The notes under the pieces were generated by a model that saw only the letters and a program-made list of their open reading frames with translations, did no database searches and had not been told where the DNA came from. DNA of 64,000 nt, from the NCBI GenBank assembly GCA_010405405.1, contig MU004245.1, forward strand, positions 375,256 through 439,255. The letters run 5' to 3'. Origin of the DNA: Microthyrium microscopicum. Taxonomy: Eukaryota; Ascomycota; Dothideomycetes; Microthyriales; Microthyriaceae. The position numbers were made by a program, and so were the translations under genes. How positions within the stretch are numbered: position 1 is the first letter of the stretch; every line of letters begins with the position of its first letter. Below, one piece after another: positions 1 to 13,318 of this stretch.

Positions 1-2139
1 ATCTGAAAGGATTGATGGGGCCTTGGATGTATGGTGAAACAGACCGAAAGCGAAGACGACTCAATCATACCCAATTGAAGAGGCATCGTTCGTCAGCAAG
101 CAGACCAGACAATGATTTGCCAGGTACCGAGAATGTGGACGGTGCTGATAGCAGTGGATGGCACGGTGCCTTTCAGAAGATTGTAGAGATAGCAAAGACC
201 GACTTTCCTCTTGTTGCGGATGCTATAGATCAATGGAATGGCCCAGAGGACCTCGATTTGGGTGGCTACGTCGATTCCATCTCTTCAGATGACCAGGAAC
301 TTGCACAGAGCTACATACAAACTGCATTTGCCAGCATATATGCGTCAGAACTGGGAAGCAAACAGGCTGCTGCCATTGCTTGGAGAATTCTGGGCCGAAT
401 AGGTGCCCTAATGGACATTCACGACGAACTTCCAGACTTGGAAGACCAGGCAGAACAGCTATCTGGTCTCACGGATCCGAAGTTAGAGATCAAGGAATTA
501 CCAAATGCTATACTAGATCCCGAATCACTCTTGCGAAAGGACCATCCCCTGACCGCAGTATCTAAGAACAACCTACTCAGTGCACAGTACTTCATACTGT
601 CTACATTTCTCCTCATGCACTACGGACAATCTTTATCAGTGATTGGAACTGTGAAATGCAAGTTCCATTTGGATAAGGAGGAACAATCAATCATGTTTCA
701 GAAGCTCCTCCATCACCTTGCGACTACCTCAAATCGATCCGACTCAGAATGGATGGAGACCAGAAGGAGGCTGCTCTGGTTATGGGGATGGGGATCAGAG
801 ATCACAGACTCAGAGACTGGAAATGGAATATTTGGCAAAGCTAGTCGCAAAACCATCGAGAAAGACATCCTAGAGGCACTGGTGCAATCGGGAAGCTACT
901 CGACGGTCACCAACTTATACATCAAAGGCAGCGAAAAGTTCCTACTACCAGAAGAAGCTGAGCAAGTCATAGCCTCCACTGCTCTTCATTACTACGACAA
1001 CGCCAGCAACGGCAACCGGCACCGCGGCACCATGAAGAAAGCATCCGACATCATCGCCGCCTTTGCCAAATACTACCCCAAATCCACCACATTCCCACGC
1101 TTGCAGGCCCTCCTCGCTGCCACCCACGCCATGTCTTCCTACTCTCTCACACTCCAACACGGCGTTCCCTTCCAGCCCGTCAACATCCGCGTCTCCTCAG
1201 ACCCTCTCTCCCTTATTGAGAAAATCCTCTCCCAAAATCCAGGCTCCTACGCCAAAGCCACCGACCTCGTATCCATCGGCACCAATCTCATCGCCGCAGG
1301 CCTCACTGCCAGCGCAGATGATCCACCAATCTCCAAAGCGAGCCTCGAAACCCGGCAATCTGCCGCCCAGCGTCGCGTCATCGGCATGGCTATCGAAGCC
1401 GCGCTAGCCGAAGACGACTTTGAAACAGCATACAGCTACGTAGTCAACCGTCTCGATACTTCCTCCGCTACCATGCATGCGCCAACCACGAGCTCAGACG
1501 ACGATGACATTGCATGGCGCGCTGCATTAGCTGCTGGGAAACACAAGTCCAACTCATCTGCAGCACCGAATACGCGCCGTCTCGAGCAGCGCATGGATCT
1601 GCTTTCCCAAGCTCTCCTCCTCGCACCACCATCCGCCCTTCCTGAAATCTTGTCTGCCTGGCGTCGTTGCGAAGAAGAGATGAGCGCTGTTCTTGCTGCG
1701 GAAGCTGCCACGGAAGCGGAGTTGGACGAAGGACTTGTGCCGGGCGCGTACATAGAAAGTGCAGCGCCCGTACAGGCCCGGCGGGAAGTCGGAAGAGGCG
1801 CAAACGAGGAGGCGCCAATGGGACTATTTGACGTTGCACGTGGAGCAGCGGGCGCGTTCGCAAAGAGCGCGTTTCCATTGCGCGGTGGGCAGGGAACACA
1901 GCCGGTGCAAGTGGTGGATACGGTGGGAAGTGATGGCGAGATGGGCAGTGATGATGGAATGGGACGTGTTAGACGACGAGATATGGTTGCTAGTGCGGTG
2001 AGTGGTGGAGCGAGTGCTGTCACGGGTGGTATCGCCAGCGGGTTGGGTTGGGTGCTTGGTAAGTCGAATACTGAATGTTCCTGGTCACAACTAACATGAT
2101 ATAGGAGCAACGCCTGTGCAGAATCCGCCCAGACAGTAG
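1..2139 (+). CDS. sec39: Sec39-domain protein (Dsl1/NBAS tethering complex), 5' partial
   Basis: This is the 3' part of a Sec39-like gene. The frame is open to the left window edge, so the true start lies outside. Exons are 3..2058 and 2105..2139. The 46-nt intron has a GTAAGT donor, a ctaac branch site and an atag acceptor; without splicing the frame would run to 2099. About 696 residues are visible. The body is an alpha-helical, solenoid-like protein with the YYDNASNGN and MKKASDIIAAF segments and the C-terminal FDVARGAAGAFAKSAFPLRG segment that I recognise from fungal Sec39 proteins. In yeast Sec39 is part of the Dsl1 complex at the ER, which tethers COPI vesicles for Golgi-to-ER retrieval. 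It converges on the BBP gene, with only about 207 bp between the two stops. Family assignment is from remembered conservation, not a search. Confidence 0.88.
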
Positions 2140-2346
2140 TGTTGAGAGTTGAATGAAGCACATGAGCAATATCTAGCAATCAGAACCTTTTTTTTTTACT
2201 AAAACCCGGAATCACTAAGTCCTATAAAATTACATGAATTGAAAACAGTCAGTCAGTACTCAATATTTTGGTCGCATGGGCAAGTGCATGGATCCATTCG
2301 CCTGTTCGTCAGTAACCTTTCCCTTACTTCTATCCTCGGTTTCATT

Positions 2347-4404
2347 CTATGCACCGGGTGGTGGAGGTGGTGGTACGTCGCCGCCAGGGGGCTTGATGTT
2401 ATTAGTTGAGGTCATGACACGGACTTTGTAGAGGAAACTTACCGGTGGTGGAGGTGCATCAGCAGGTGGTGGTGGAGGTGCACCCGCTGCATAACCCTGA
2501 GGCATGCCACCAGGTGCAGCAGCCGCAGCAGCGGCGTACTGAGCATACTGAGCAGCATAAGCGGCATAGTCATAGTTTCCATATGCACTTGCCGCAGCGG
2601 CTGGTTGCTGCCATGAAGCAGCACCGCCAGCTGGTGCAGCTTGTTGATTTCCATATCCGCCATAACCACCAGCACCAGCACCACCGCCATAGCTATCGTT
2701 GTTGTTGCCACGATTACCCGCAGCCCAAGGAGCAGCGCCGGAACCGCTGTCACGATCCTCACGAGGACGAGACCATGGGGCAGCTGCACCAGTTGGGCCA
2801 CGCTGCCATGGAGGAAGACTCGAATCACCTCCCGCGCCGGCAGAGCCACCATTGTCGTAGCCACCAGGTCCAGCTTCGAGGCGGGCCACTGGAGCGCCAC
2901 CGCCTCCAAGCTCTTGCATGAGAGACTCGTATTCGCGGTCGACAGCATCACCAATCTTGCCAGCAACAGGCCGAGGAGCACCAGGCGCGCCACGCTCTTC
3001 ATTACGCCAATTGGCACCACGTTGACGATCTGGACAATCTCGGGCCATATGCCCAGCGTTTCCACATACTCGACAAATGATACCTGCAGTGAAGTTACGT
3101 TGCTCAGGACAATCATACTTGCGATGTCCAATTTGACCACCTGTTATCATTAGCTTGTTGTATTTATATCCAAAGCCTGCAACTTACAGTTTTGACACGC
3201 TTGGTTCTCGTCGTCACGGAGGGTACCGTTCAGAGTGGCTAATTCGCGAAGCTGGTTACGCTTAAGCTCATTTTGTCCCTCTGGAATGGATGCCGCCTGA
3301 GTTTTGTTAGTACATGCGCGAGGATGAGCCAGATGTGACTTACTGTCTCGATGATCTTATTGATCAGCTTCTTGGCCTTGTTGACTTTTTCTTCGGTATC
3401 GGCCATGATCAAACAATGAAGGTCTTCTTCCTGGTTGCTAGTGTGAGCAGCGTCAGAACGGCCTTTGCCTTCCTTGACAGAGCCTTTGCCTCGAATGGCG
3501 ATTTTGGCGCCAGATTCTCCTTCCATCTTCTTCAAAGTATTACCACGAGGTCCAATAAGTAATCCAACTGTTAGTAGCAAAAAAAGCCAAAGATTAGTAG
3601 TGTTCATGAAATAAGAGCATTGACGGTTAGTGATAGGAATAGACTCTGGATCGCAAATAGACGAGTCCAGAGGGGGAGATAGGATAAGAATATGCGCTCA
3701 AGGGTTAGAGACTGAGGGTTAGCAATCATACTGAAGTTAATTTCCGGATAGTCATTGACCGGCACGTAGACTTTCTCTTGAGTCTTGGTGGGACGTCTAT
3801 AGTCAGACGGTGGGTGATAGTTAGGGATTGTCTTCATGGCTTTTTCGATGAGCTTATGACGCTCATCTTCCAGGCGTTTACGATAACGGGATTCACGAGT
3901 ATTGACACGGCGACCCTGGTTGTCGTACTGTGGAGGCGGCGAAGGAGAACTAGAAATTGTGAGCTAGATTGTTGTTGAAGGAGGGCAGAAGGACTTACCG
4001 ATCACCGTCAGCTGGGACAACATCGTTGATCCGCAGCTTCTGGCTAATCTCCTCAATACGCAGATGCAGAGTATAGGCCTCAAGCTGTTCGTTGGTCATG
4101 TTTGCCATGATGGCTGTGGGTAGACCCATCAACCCAGCAGCCTTGTTCTCCTGAGCATCACCCCATCTGTTTCGCTTTTTGCGCTTCTTCGTGCCGTCGG
4201 GATTCAGTTCTAGTTCACAATTAGCATCATTCAGGAGTATGCACAAGTCTAAAACTTACCTGCGATGGGACTACGTCCTCGCTTCTGGCTTGTCTCTTGG
4301 TAGACTGGTGCTGCGGGTTCAGGACCATCATCGTCGCCAAACCGTCGGCGACTACCGAGCGGAATGTTATTCGAGCCAGTCACGCCTTGATTACGCCAGG
4401 CCAT
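2347..4404 (-). CDS. msl5: Branchpoint-bridging protein (BBP/SF1/Msl5)
   Basis: Seven exons in transcription order: 4404..4260, 4209..3999, 3949..3732, 3567..3344, 3296..3188, 3140..2443, 2391..2347, giving 549 residues. Domain order is that of SF1/BBP. A basic RKKRNRW motif (probable U2AF-homology ligand) and the helix-hairpin region lie around residues 50-115. A KH-QUA2 domain with [14 protein letters not shown] and [13 protein letters not shown] covers about 170-265. Two CX2CX4HX4C zinc knuckles lie at 300-313 and 325-338, followed by a Gly/Ala/Pro-rich tail ending in a proline run. The protein recognises the branchpoint sequence during early spliceosome assembly in the nucleus. The last intron (2442-2392) is 51 nt with no in-frame stop, so its retention would simply add 17 residues. 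All exon phases join cleanly, which supports the model. Confidence 0.95.
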
Positions 4405-4944
4405 GTTCGCGGTGTTTGAAGGAAAAAGAAGTATTAAAGGTGGAGGAGGTTTGTGGAAGATTAAGGAATTTATTTGTTCGAGTCGCGAGGTAAAGTAATG
4501 TTGCGCAGCTCAGTGAAAGTGGTGGCGCTAGGGTTACCGTCCCAGGGTTAATAGGCACCTTTTGGACTTCCTGCCTATTTAGGTAATGCGGGTGAGCCAT
4601 GTCATAGATTGTCTATTTTTCCATGTACAACCAGGTCGAAATGAACTTCTTGTCACTTATCAGCGTAACAGTAGGTCGTCTCAAAGCAGCAGAATGAAAT
4701 TTAGCCTTCCAATTTAGTCTTATCAAAAAGTAACCAACGCGAAAACTATGCTGTCTAAGTTATGCGATATGCAAGGTATTTCCCACCAGGCCGTAGCCAA
4801 CGCCACAAAATGCATTTAAATGCTACGACGCATTCTTCTCGAACATCATCAAAATTTGCGCCAGTGCGATGCGGAAATCAATGCAACCAATAGTAACATG
4901 GGTATGAGCGGCAATGATAAAGCAGCCGTTCGTATCTAGAAGAC
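4405..4944. other. Intergenic: BBP upstream region and atg2 3' end
   Basis: About 540 bp between the BBP start and the atg2 stop, both on the minus strand. It should hold the BBP promoter and 5' UTR and the atg2 3' UTR. I see no convincing ORF, RNA gene or repeat here. Confidence 0.6.
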
Positions 4945-7900
4945 TCATTTATATTTCTGTAAGTGATGTTAGCATTTTGTTCAACATCATGAAAGTGCGA
5001 TATCTTACGTCTTCGAGTCGCCTTCGACTCTGGCCATCCAAAGAGTTACCTACGCCTAGAAGCGCGGTACCTGTTGCGCGTAAAGTTCCGATTGCTGGTT
5101 TCAGTACGACTGCCGGCGCACTACGCCGTATCGCACCAACCAAATCTCCTGCACTTTCGCTCTCACGAATGTCCGTACCGACAGCGATTATGGCATCGCG
5201 CGCAGACATCAGATCCCGTTCCAGATGTCGAGCTGCATTTCGTAGACCCGAGGCCACAGTAAGCGGTTGATTGGCGTATGAGGATACAGCCCGCGACGCT
5301 GGACGGCGACCGGGAGAAGAGGAGAGGTAGCCATCATCGTCTTCGTGCGGATTTTCAGCAGGAGAAAGCATTGTTTCAGCACCTTGAAGAATGTTGCCGG
5401 TTCCAATTGCAACACGAGCGCCTAGTCGAGCCAATTCGCTAGTGGTTGTTTTGGCGAAAGCCAGGGCACCCTTTCTAATGCTGCGGATCAGGCGGCCGTC
5501 CTTCTGATATTCAGTCATGGGGATGAACACGAGGTTTCTAACCCCTGCGCCCACATTGACAATAGGACGAAATGGAGCAAGGCCTTGCAACACTGTGGGA
5601 AGCTGGTTGCGAGTAACATCGTTAACCCAGAGATCGTTGAGAACAGTATGCATGTTGTCAAAGCCAGAGATTCCATAGACAAGAAGCCGCTTGAGCATGA
5701 TATCAGCCCCATCCAGAATGACAAAGTTCATGAACTCTTTGGTGCGGCCAGATCGTAGACCTGCATAATCTACCTTCTTTGGCTTGTAATCGAGCTTGAT
5801 TGGAACCGCTCGGATTTCGATACGCTGAATAAAGGGTGGATTGGCAGGTCGACCAGTTGGTTCTCGGGAACTATCTTTGAATTCGAAGAATCGAGTGATG
5901 AAGTCCAGAGTGTCTTGATCAACATGGAGTCGAAGCGGAAGCACCGTTGCTCGTATGACCATTTCCGTTGCAGAAAGTTCTACCTTGGGTTTGACATTTT
6001 GTATCTCAATGTGAAACATTGGCTTTCCAGATGGTCTTGGGCCAGCATCGTGCATGTAGGTAATGAACTTTCTCCAAGTGGACGTAGGTACGTGATCAAA
6101 TATCTCCAGATTTCCAACCTTGACGTTGATGGAGCTTTGTGTCTCCACAACACTAGGAGGAAGAACCAATACGTCGACGGCAAGTTCGCGCACTTCGATA
6201 CTGACTTTGTGACGCTTACTTCGATCAAGCTTTAGACTTCGACTCCGCTTTCGTCTCAGATCAGGTCGAGTTGTAGAGTGAGAGGTTACAGTGGTAGTGG
6301 TACCCGTTTCCGAACCCAGGTCATCCATCTCTCGGTTGATGCGACGTCGAAGATCATGTTCATCTTTGTTGTTTGGAACAGCAATCCAGATGGATTGAAA
6401 AAGAAAGTCGCCAATCTCTGATTCTTCGTCGTCCACGTCAACCGAATGTCTTTGTCGCTCTGATCGTCGCTGTGCCGCACGAGCCTGGACATCTTCGACA
6501 GCTCGAGTAATTGTCTGTCTAGTTTTGTCCCAATCATACCCATCAAACATATTGAACATCAAAGTCTTGACTCGGAGCTCCAGCTTGAAAGGACAATCCC
6601 GTGTTGTGAGTCCAGGAATCATTCCATACCGATTTGTGGCGGATGTCCAGCCATGAATAGACTGGGGGGAGTATACTTGGTCTGCGTGGCCATCAATTCG
6701 CTCTAGAGGCGCGCCAGAGGGAGAATGGCGAAAGGTTAGAGAAGCCCTTGAGGAAAATGGTGGTCCAGATGGAATGGGTCGTTCTTGCGCCCGTTCTGAT
6801 TGTGCCACTGAATGTGTGTCAAACGATTCCATGGACTCTTCCATATCACTATCCATTGTGTCTCTATCACCAGCATCGTAAATGCTTCCAATCATTTCGT
6901 AACCATCGGACTCATCAGCAAGCAGGTCCTCATCATCATTCAAGTCGGTTATGTTCGTGGGGCTAGAAGGCTCTGCCTGCTCATAGGCCATTCCAGAGAA
7001 AGCAGAGATCAGATCTTCCGCGGGCATGGGATCAGTATAGTAGGCCATATCCTTTGAAGGGGGCGAGGGCGGGTTAAGACCATCCAGGATTTGGATCAGG
7101 GTCTGCGTTGAGTCTGCGCAAGTTTCCAGGACAAATAGCTCACTATTTATGGAGACGGTGACTGTCGACTTCTCGTTGGGTCCAGAGTCAGCTTGCACAA
7201 GAATGCTTGTAGCGTTCAAAGCACCAAGAGACCGATAACCTTGTCGTGAAAGATCAGTAATGGTCGGGCTTGTTATTTGTATAGACCTTGACCGAGGTGT
7301 TGGCTCAATCTCGAGGTCTAGTAACGCAGAGTCATCGATGGCATGCAGTGAAGCTCTTCGAATTTCCAATAATCCCTTCATAGGTGATTCGGATGATGCA
7401 TTGGCACTGAACTGTGCACTGCTGAGTAAAAGAATTCCTCGAGCAGGCTCTCCAGTTGGATTCAGACCAATAGCGCAATCCCGAATCAAGACTTTGACAT
7501 ACATCGGCTTTGGACGCGGTGATGTTGAATCCGACAAGTTTGATGTTTGTCTAGAAGGTGCCATAGGGGGAAATTGTGCTGTAGCTACAGACATCATACT
7601 AGCAGCCAAATCCTGGGAGCTCGCATCATCTGGCGCATCCATAAAGGCCATGAGAGTGGAAACTTTGTACTCGAGGCCAACATTGAAAAGTTTGACTTTG
7701 ATGGTAGGCTCCATTTCATCACCAATGATTTTGCCCATTAACATGGGAAGATGATCATCGAATGGCAATGGGACTACTTCCCCGACCATGACATCTTCAC
7801 CCTTGGATACCTGAATTGAACCAAGCTGGAAAGCAAGAAGAGCGGGTACTCCAACATGTGCCAGTCGAGCATTAGCAAGTTCAGCCGTTAATTTGCCCAC

Positions 7901-10900
7901 TCGGGAGTTGACACGAACGTTCGACTTGAGCTTGAGAATCGATACGAGTGTCAGAATTCCCGGTCGGTCATCCTCTGGAAGATACTTGGTGACGTTCGAG
8001 AGCTTAGATAATTCATCGCCAAGAGCCTGGAGTTTAGGGAGCGCCTCAAGGTCAGAAAGTTGAAAATCGATATCTTCCAGCGTAGCCCGAATGACAGAAC
8101 CTTTCTTGCGTTGACGAACTAGAGTATCCACTAAGATGTCATCTTCATCCTCATAAGGATCTCTGCTTGGTACTAGCAGCGACAATAGAGCAGTGATATC
8201 TTCTTCTTCTGGGGCGAACAAGAAATCGACCTTGGTGTTGAGAACAGTAATGGCCACTGGAGGTCGACGAGTTGATGGTGGATCCATAATTGGTCCTCGC
8301 ACTTTGATACGAGCGAGCGCAACGCTGATACCATTCGGTTGTAGATCCGCTTGTATAGAACTACTATGCAATGAGATACCACAGACTTTACCTTTAATAT
8401 CGACGTTCATACCGTCAAGCATCACAATAGCCTTGATTGGGAGAGTGTTTTGTGGTGTAGCTGTCGTGTCTGATGCCTCCAGTCGTTTGACCTGTGCCTT
8501 GGGCTTCGGACTCGGGGCACCCGCGAGCATGGTACTGTTCGAGGCCATTGAGCTGCTCAGATCAAGGACTCCACTTAGACCTCCATAGCACTCCAGTCTC
8601 TCGTCAATCTTTTGCATGTTCACAGATATTTGTAGTGGAGCTGTAAAAATGTGGACCTCCTGGCCTTTGCTTCGACTACGAATGTATTTTAACTCAATGT
8701 CAAAGGCTGGCGGCTCAGGTAAAACTCGAGAAGAAGTAGTATTTGGTGGTATACCAAACTTGACAATGTCCTGTCCGGGAATTCCAAGAGTGAAACGACC
8801 AATGTTTGCCCCAGCGACCACAAAGAAGCCGGTTTTTCGTATCTGAACCTCAGCGTCTAGTATAGTAAGCAGGACCAAGGCGTCTGATGTTGCATCCAGA
8901 TTGTGAGGCTCCGGTATTGACGTAAGATGCTCACGGACTCCAAGTTTAACTTGTTTAAACTGAACTGATAAGGAGAGAGAGGATTCTGAAGCTTTCTCAG
9001 CTGAGGATTGGGCGTGAAAGTCTCGGGATGTATCCGGGGCAGGTTCTGGAGGAGTAAGTACTCGCTGGGCCAGTACAAGAAGTAAACGAACAGCCGAAAG
9101 ATCCATTTGACCTTGTAGACAGCCTACTATCACATTAATGTCGTTGTCTGGTTGAATTGGTGAGTTCGAAGCTGAAGGCGCTTCATCGGACGGCGACTTT
9201 AAGGGGTCCTTCACTATCTGTGGCTTCTTTTCGCTTCGTCTATAATTTTGTCCATCATGGAAAGCGCCAGGCATTGCCGCAAAATAACTATCTTCCGAAT
9301 AGGCTTCCGAATCAGCCTCCGAAGCCGCATCGTCGGAAGTCTCGCTTTCGGCGTTTTCATCCACATTTCCAGCCCATGGAATCATTATCATAATTTCATC
9401 TAAGCTGAATAATGTTTTTGTTTCGAGGGATGTTGCTGGAGCGGGGAACTGCTTTGCGACAGGAGTATGCGCACCCGAGCCTAACTCAGTCGAGTCTGTT
9501 AGCTGTTTCTCCGATGCCTCGTCATCTGGTACAGGAGCATTTGCCGGTGAACGTGGTGTCGGAGTCTGGCATGTGGAATCGTCATCCTGTGAGGGGATAA
9601 CTGGGGGCTCAGATCGAGAGTGGCCGCTGAATTCTGTGTTGTCAACTGAGAGACTCGGTCTGCCAGCCTGAAATGTCTCGTCGCCGTGTGAGCCAGGTCT
9701 TGATAGGCTACTCATAGCACTTTCAAACATCATGCTTTCGGCTTCGTCGTGAGTGAAGAATTTCGATTCAGACATTTCATCCGGCTCACTCTGGCTTGAA
9801 TCGCTGCCCGAGCTGGGGGGCTCATCATCCTCAGCAAACGGAGCGGATCCCGGTATTTGTTGCGAGTCTCCCAAAAAACCCAACCCGAGACTCGATTGAG
9901 TTTGTGTCATCGGGTTGTATTCCACTTCTCGTTGATCTATACGTTCACTGTGTACTGAGGCCGACATGTGAGATGCATTTAGTCCAGAGACGGCCATGCG
10001 CAAAGGGAATTGCTCCGATTGTTTGAGGAACGACGATTGGCCTGAGCTCTGATGAGATTTCTTTCGACTACGTTTGGATTCTGCTCGAGGCCCACCGGGT
10101 TCAGAGATCATCATGGATTGAGCCATGTCACCCTCATCGTCAGATGCGTCAGCGAATCTATCGCTCTCATCCACAGGCATATGTTGAACAGCGTGATTGT
10201 GGTCCGAAAAACTCATAAGATCCTCAGGAACGTCGTCATCGGGCTCTACTGTGTAATGTTGCAATCCCAGCATTTGCGACTCTGAGACTGAACCCTGCAT
10301 CATTGAAGCCATCATAGATGGTGCCATAGGAAATTCATCAGAGTCAGAGGACTCGGGATGGGATCGAGTTGAGTATCTTGACATTTCGGGGCTTGCCTGG
10401 CTTTGTGGAGGACTTGAAATCGCGGACGAGTGGCTATTAACTCGCGACAAGGTTGCGAAAAATGCTTGGTTCGTTGTCAAGTCCGCCCGGATGCCACGAA
10501 ATACGGCGCGTCGCTTGTTCTTCTGCTTGGAGACCAAGCTCTGGGCCCGCTCAGGGTCGTGCCGCCGTGAAGTTATTCCAAGGACATCAACTTCATGGAC
10601 ATGAAAGCCGATTGAAGCTTCCAGGTCTTCTTGTATCTGCAAATGTGCAGGAATTTCATGCGCGGGAACATCGAACTCGATTACAAACGCGACTTTTTGA
10701 ATGGTGACCTGCAAGCGATCCACTATACCCTTCAAATAACCAGCTATCCAGTTAGGCAAGCTTATTTCTACGCCGGTTCCTTCGCCGGGCTCATCACCGT
10801 ATTGCAGATCGGAGTCCTCGAGGTTAGTGGCTGGCTGTTCTTGTATTGCTTCCTCTAGTTTGCGTAGCTCTGCCTCCGGCAATTCTGCCAGAACATTCTT

Positions 10901-11357
10901 TGCGACTTCCTTGGTCGATGGCAGATGTTGGCCATCTTCGTTTGTAGCTTCGGGCTCGTGTCCTTCTGTGGGAGATCGACTGGACCGGATACAGATCTCG
11001 ACTCCATTTACTTCAATCTGTATGCCACTCGCGAAGATATTGGCTGGTATCGTGACTCGAAGGGTTTTTATTCGACCTTTGGTAGGTATGAGGGAGTCTG
11101 GGAGGCCGGCGAGCTTGGAGATTTTCTACATGGAGTCAGCAGTTGTCCACTATCAGATGTTCCAAGCTTACATGAACATGTAAGCCGACATCTTGAAGCT
11201 CTATAGAGCTTTGTATGCCCCATTCAATCTTGAGTTGGTCTAACTTCAAGCTGTCGGTATCCAAAATCTCTAGTTGCGACAAGGCCAGAAGAAGAACTCG
11301 CTCTTGGAGTGAAGAAGGGAGAAGTTTGGAGGCAAATGAAGGGATCCATGACGCCAT
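4945..11357 (-). CDS. atg2: Autophagy-related protein 2 (Atg2)
   Basis: Three exons: 11357..11172, 11125..5009 and 4956..4945, giving 2104 residues, the usual length for filamentous fungi. The first exon encodes the chorein-type N-terminus (MASWIPSFASKLLPSSLQER) that forms the mouth of the lipid-transfer groove. The second is one 6.1-kb exon. The tiny third exon adds only KYK and a stop after a GTAAGA donor, giving the family's RRRLEDKYK ending; unspliced read-through would give a different tail. Around residues 1760-1900 lies the conserved C-terminal ATG2 region, including FITRFFEFKD. Long Ser/Asp/Glu-rich disordered stretches fill about 300-720. Atg2 works with Atg18 and Atg9 at ER-phagophore contacts to deliver phospholipid for autophagosome growth. 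No damage is seen. Confidence 0.95.
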
Positions 11358-12239
11358 ATTTGTTGCTTGTGAATTGGCTCGGCCTCGCGCAGGCAGTTGC
11401 AGCGGATGGTTATGAGCAGTTTTGATTATCGGTGTCCATGGGAGAGGCGGTCGTCGCGCGGCGGACTAAGGTTTATGAGGGAAACGGGTAGTGCAGTAGG
11501 CGGCTCGCAGCAAAGCGATGTAGGTTAGAGCTACGTCGATACTACTGCTTATCGGTTATTTGGACATATGCGTTTGCGTGGGATAATTAGATCCTAGATT
11601 TACACAGTGAAGGCAACCGGGACCAGATCAGATGTGAGGACGACTAGGTAGTATGCGCTAGGCGTGGGCACAAGCAGCGGGGCTTAAGGTGATGTTTGGA
11701 TGGTGGCGAGGATAAGGCGTTGTATAGAGCATGCCAGAGTGCAGGTTGTGTAGGTGAAGAGGTTCGGGGATGAAGCGGAGGAAGGAAGAATATTAGGCGG
11801 GGGATTGTTAGCGGTTGAAGTTGCTAAGGGTACCGGTTGTGGATGTCTACTCTACAGTGTACCAGTCTATCGCCAGAAATGTCTTGGAGTGACGAGCAAA
11901 CTCCCACATCCCAGGCACGCGGGCTGATCACTGGGCTCATGCGCCACTTTTCACCATGTCACGTTTATTTTCAACTCCGTTTCTATCTTTATCTTCTCAC
12001 TTTCAGCTTTCTCATTTGATTAACTGTTCAGACTTATTGTGAACAAGCTTGAGGAAGAAGGTTTGTTTGGACACCGCTACTCTGATAGTTGCGGTAAGAA
12101 TCAAGAGCTGTCCATTCTCGGTTGTCGCGTGCCGCCAGACATCGACTCTCACTCACAAACACTTGATAAGAAAGAGCTTACCCCAGATTGCTGGATCTTT
12201 AATGGTTCACTATGCTCAACTACGGAAGCATGATAGCCA
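11358..12239. other. Intergenic: atg2 upstream region
   Basis: About 880 bp between the atg2 start and the 3' end of the hydrolase gene. It should contain the atg2 promoter. Short open frames on the plus strand (for example 11837-12019) lack any recognisable domain or clean gene structure. I see no RNA gene or repeat. Confidence 0.5.
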
Positions 12240-13318
12240 TCAATCTTGCCCTAGAAGGAACCGGAAGCCAGATACAGTCTCGCGCATCCGCTCCTTGCTC
12301 ATCTCCAAATCTGGATACGGTGCCCAAAAACAATGCGGCCATCCTGAATACATATGCAACCTAGTCGAAACTCCGCATTCCTGCCGCAAACCCGCTCATA
12401 GATCAAATTATCGTCGCGAGTTGGATCTAATCCACACACCTGGAAGAACGCGGGCGGCAACCCCAAATGTCCCTGCTTGACTTCCCCAGGTCCATCCTCC
12501 GGATGATGTTGATCAAAAGAGTATGCTAGCGGCGAGTCTGGGTCTTGCGCGCGCGCTTTGGACACCACATCCATAAACTTGCGATCTAGCACTGGAGCAT
12601 TCTTGTTTTGTTCCCAGGACAAGTAAAGTGGCTGATACTTGAATGGCACCTTGTCAGGCGAGATATACGAGCCGCAAGAGAGGAATTGACCAGTCAATGG
12701 AGGAGATAGCTGGTTGTCTCTGGCGAGATGGGCCAACACCGATGCAAGTTCCGCGCCAGCAGAAGTTCCGCCCACGATGAAGCCAAGTTTGGGGTTTGTA
12801 TCCTGAGTAAAGAGTGGTTTTTTCGGATCATGGGGTCTCTGGCTCTCTGCTGCAAGGTATTTGAGGACTTCCCAGGCACTATTGATGCCTCCAGGAAATG
12901 GGTGCTCGGGTGCTAGCTTGTATGAAGGCAGTACAACTGTGACTGAAAGCTTGGTGACCAACTGCCGCGCTAGGTCGAGTTCAAATTCTGGAAATCCTAG
13001 GCAATGGCCTCCGCCGTGGTACAAAACAACTAAAGGAGTTGGACCAGAGCTCTCAATGGGTTGACAAATGATGACTCGAGACTGGAAGCTGTCATCTACG
13101 GGGATGATATGCTCCCTTTCAATGATAGTCTCCGGTCTGGTGCTAGCAAAGGTTTGTTGTCTCGCTGGTAGAGACGCTTCTATGGCCTTCTTGAAGATTG
13201 TGATATCGTTGTCATACTCTGGCGGTGGTGTGTCTTGTAGGAATTTGGTAAACGCTTGGTCCGCAATGCCGGTTGCTAAAATGTCCTGAAAGGTCGCAGG
13301 TGGTGTTGAGAAAGCCAT
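12240..13318 (-). CDS. Alpha/beta hydrolase (fold-3, HSL-like esterase) with apparent frameshift
   Basis: A single-exon gene starting MAFSTPPATF. The oxyanion-hole motif YHGGGHCLG lies near residue 100, the nucleophile elbow GGTSAG near 184 and the acid-region motif GLDPTRDD near 296. The frame read from the start ends at 12299 with an atypical tail. In the next frame the sequence carries the expected end of the family, including RLHMYSGWPHCFW with the catalytic histidine, and stops at 12240. One missing T in the run at 12388-12390 would account for the shift. Either the gene has lost its catalytic end or the run is miscalled. No plausible intron bridges the gap, because the only GT-AG pair there spans about 31 nt. 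Substrate unknown; family members hydrolyse acyl esters. Confidence 0.75.

Noticed and set aside
1436-2179. A 247-residue open frame antisense to sec39
   Set aside because: It mirrors the GC-rich 3' coding end of sec39, has no recognisable domain and no gene-like structure.
5980-10858. Many open frames on both strands across atg2
   Set aside because: All are shadows of the single long atg2 exon, which is conserved end to end.
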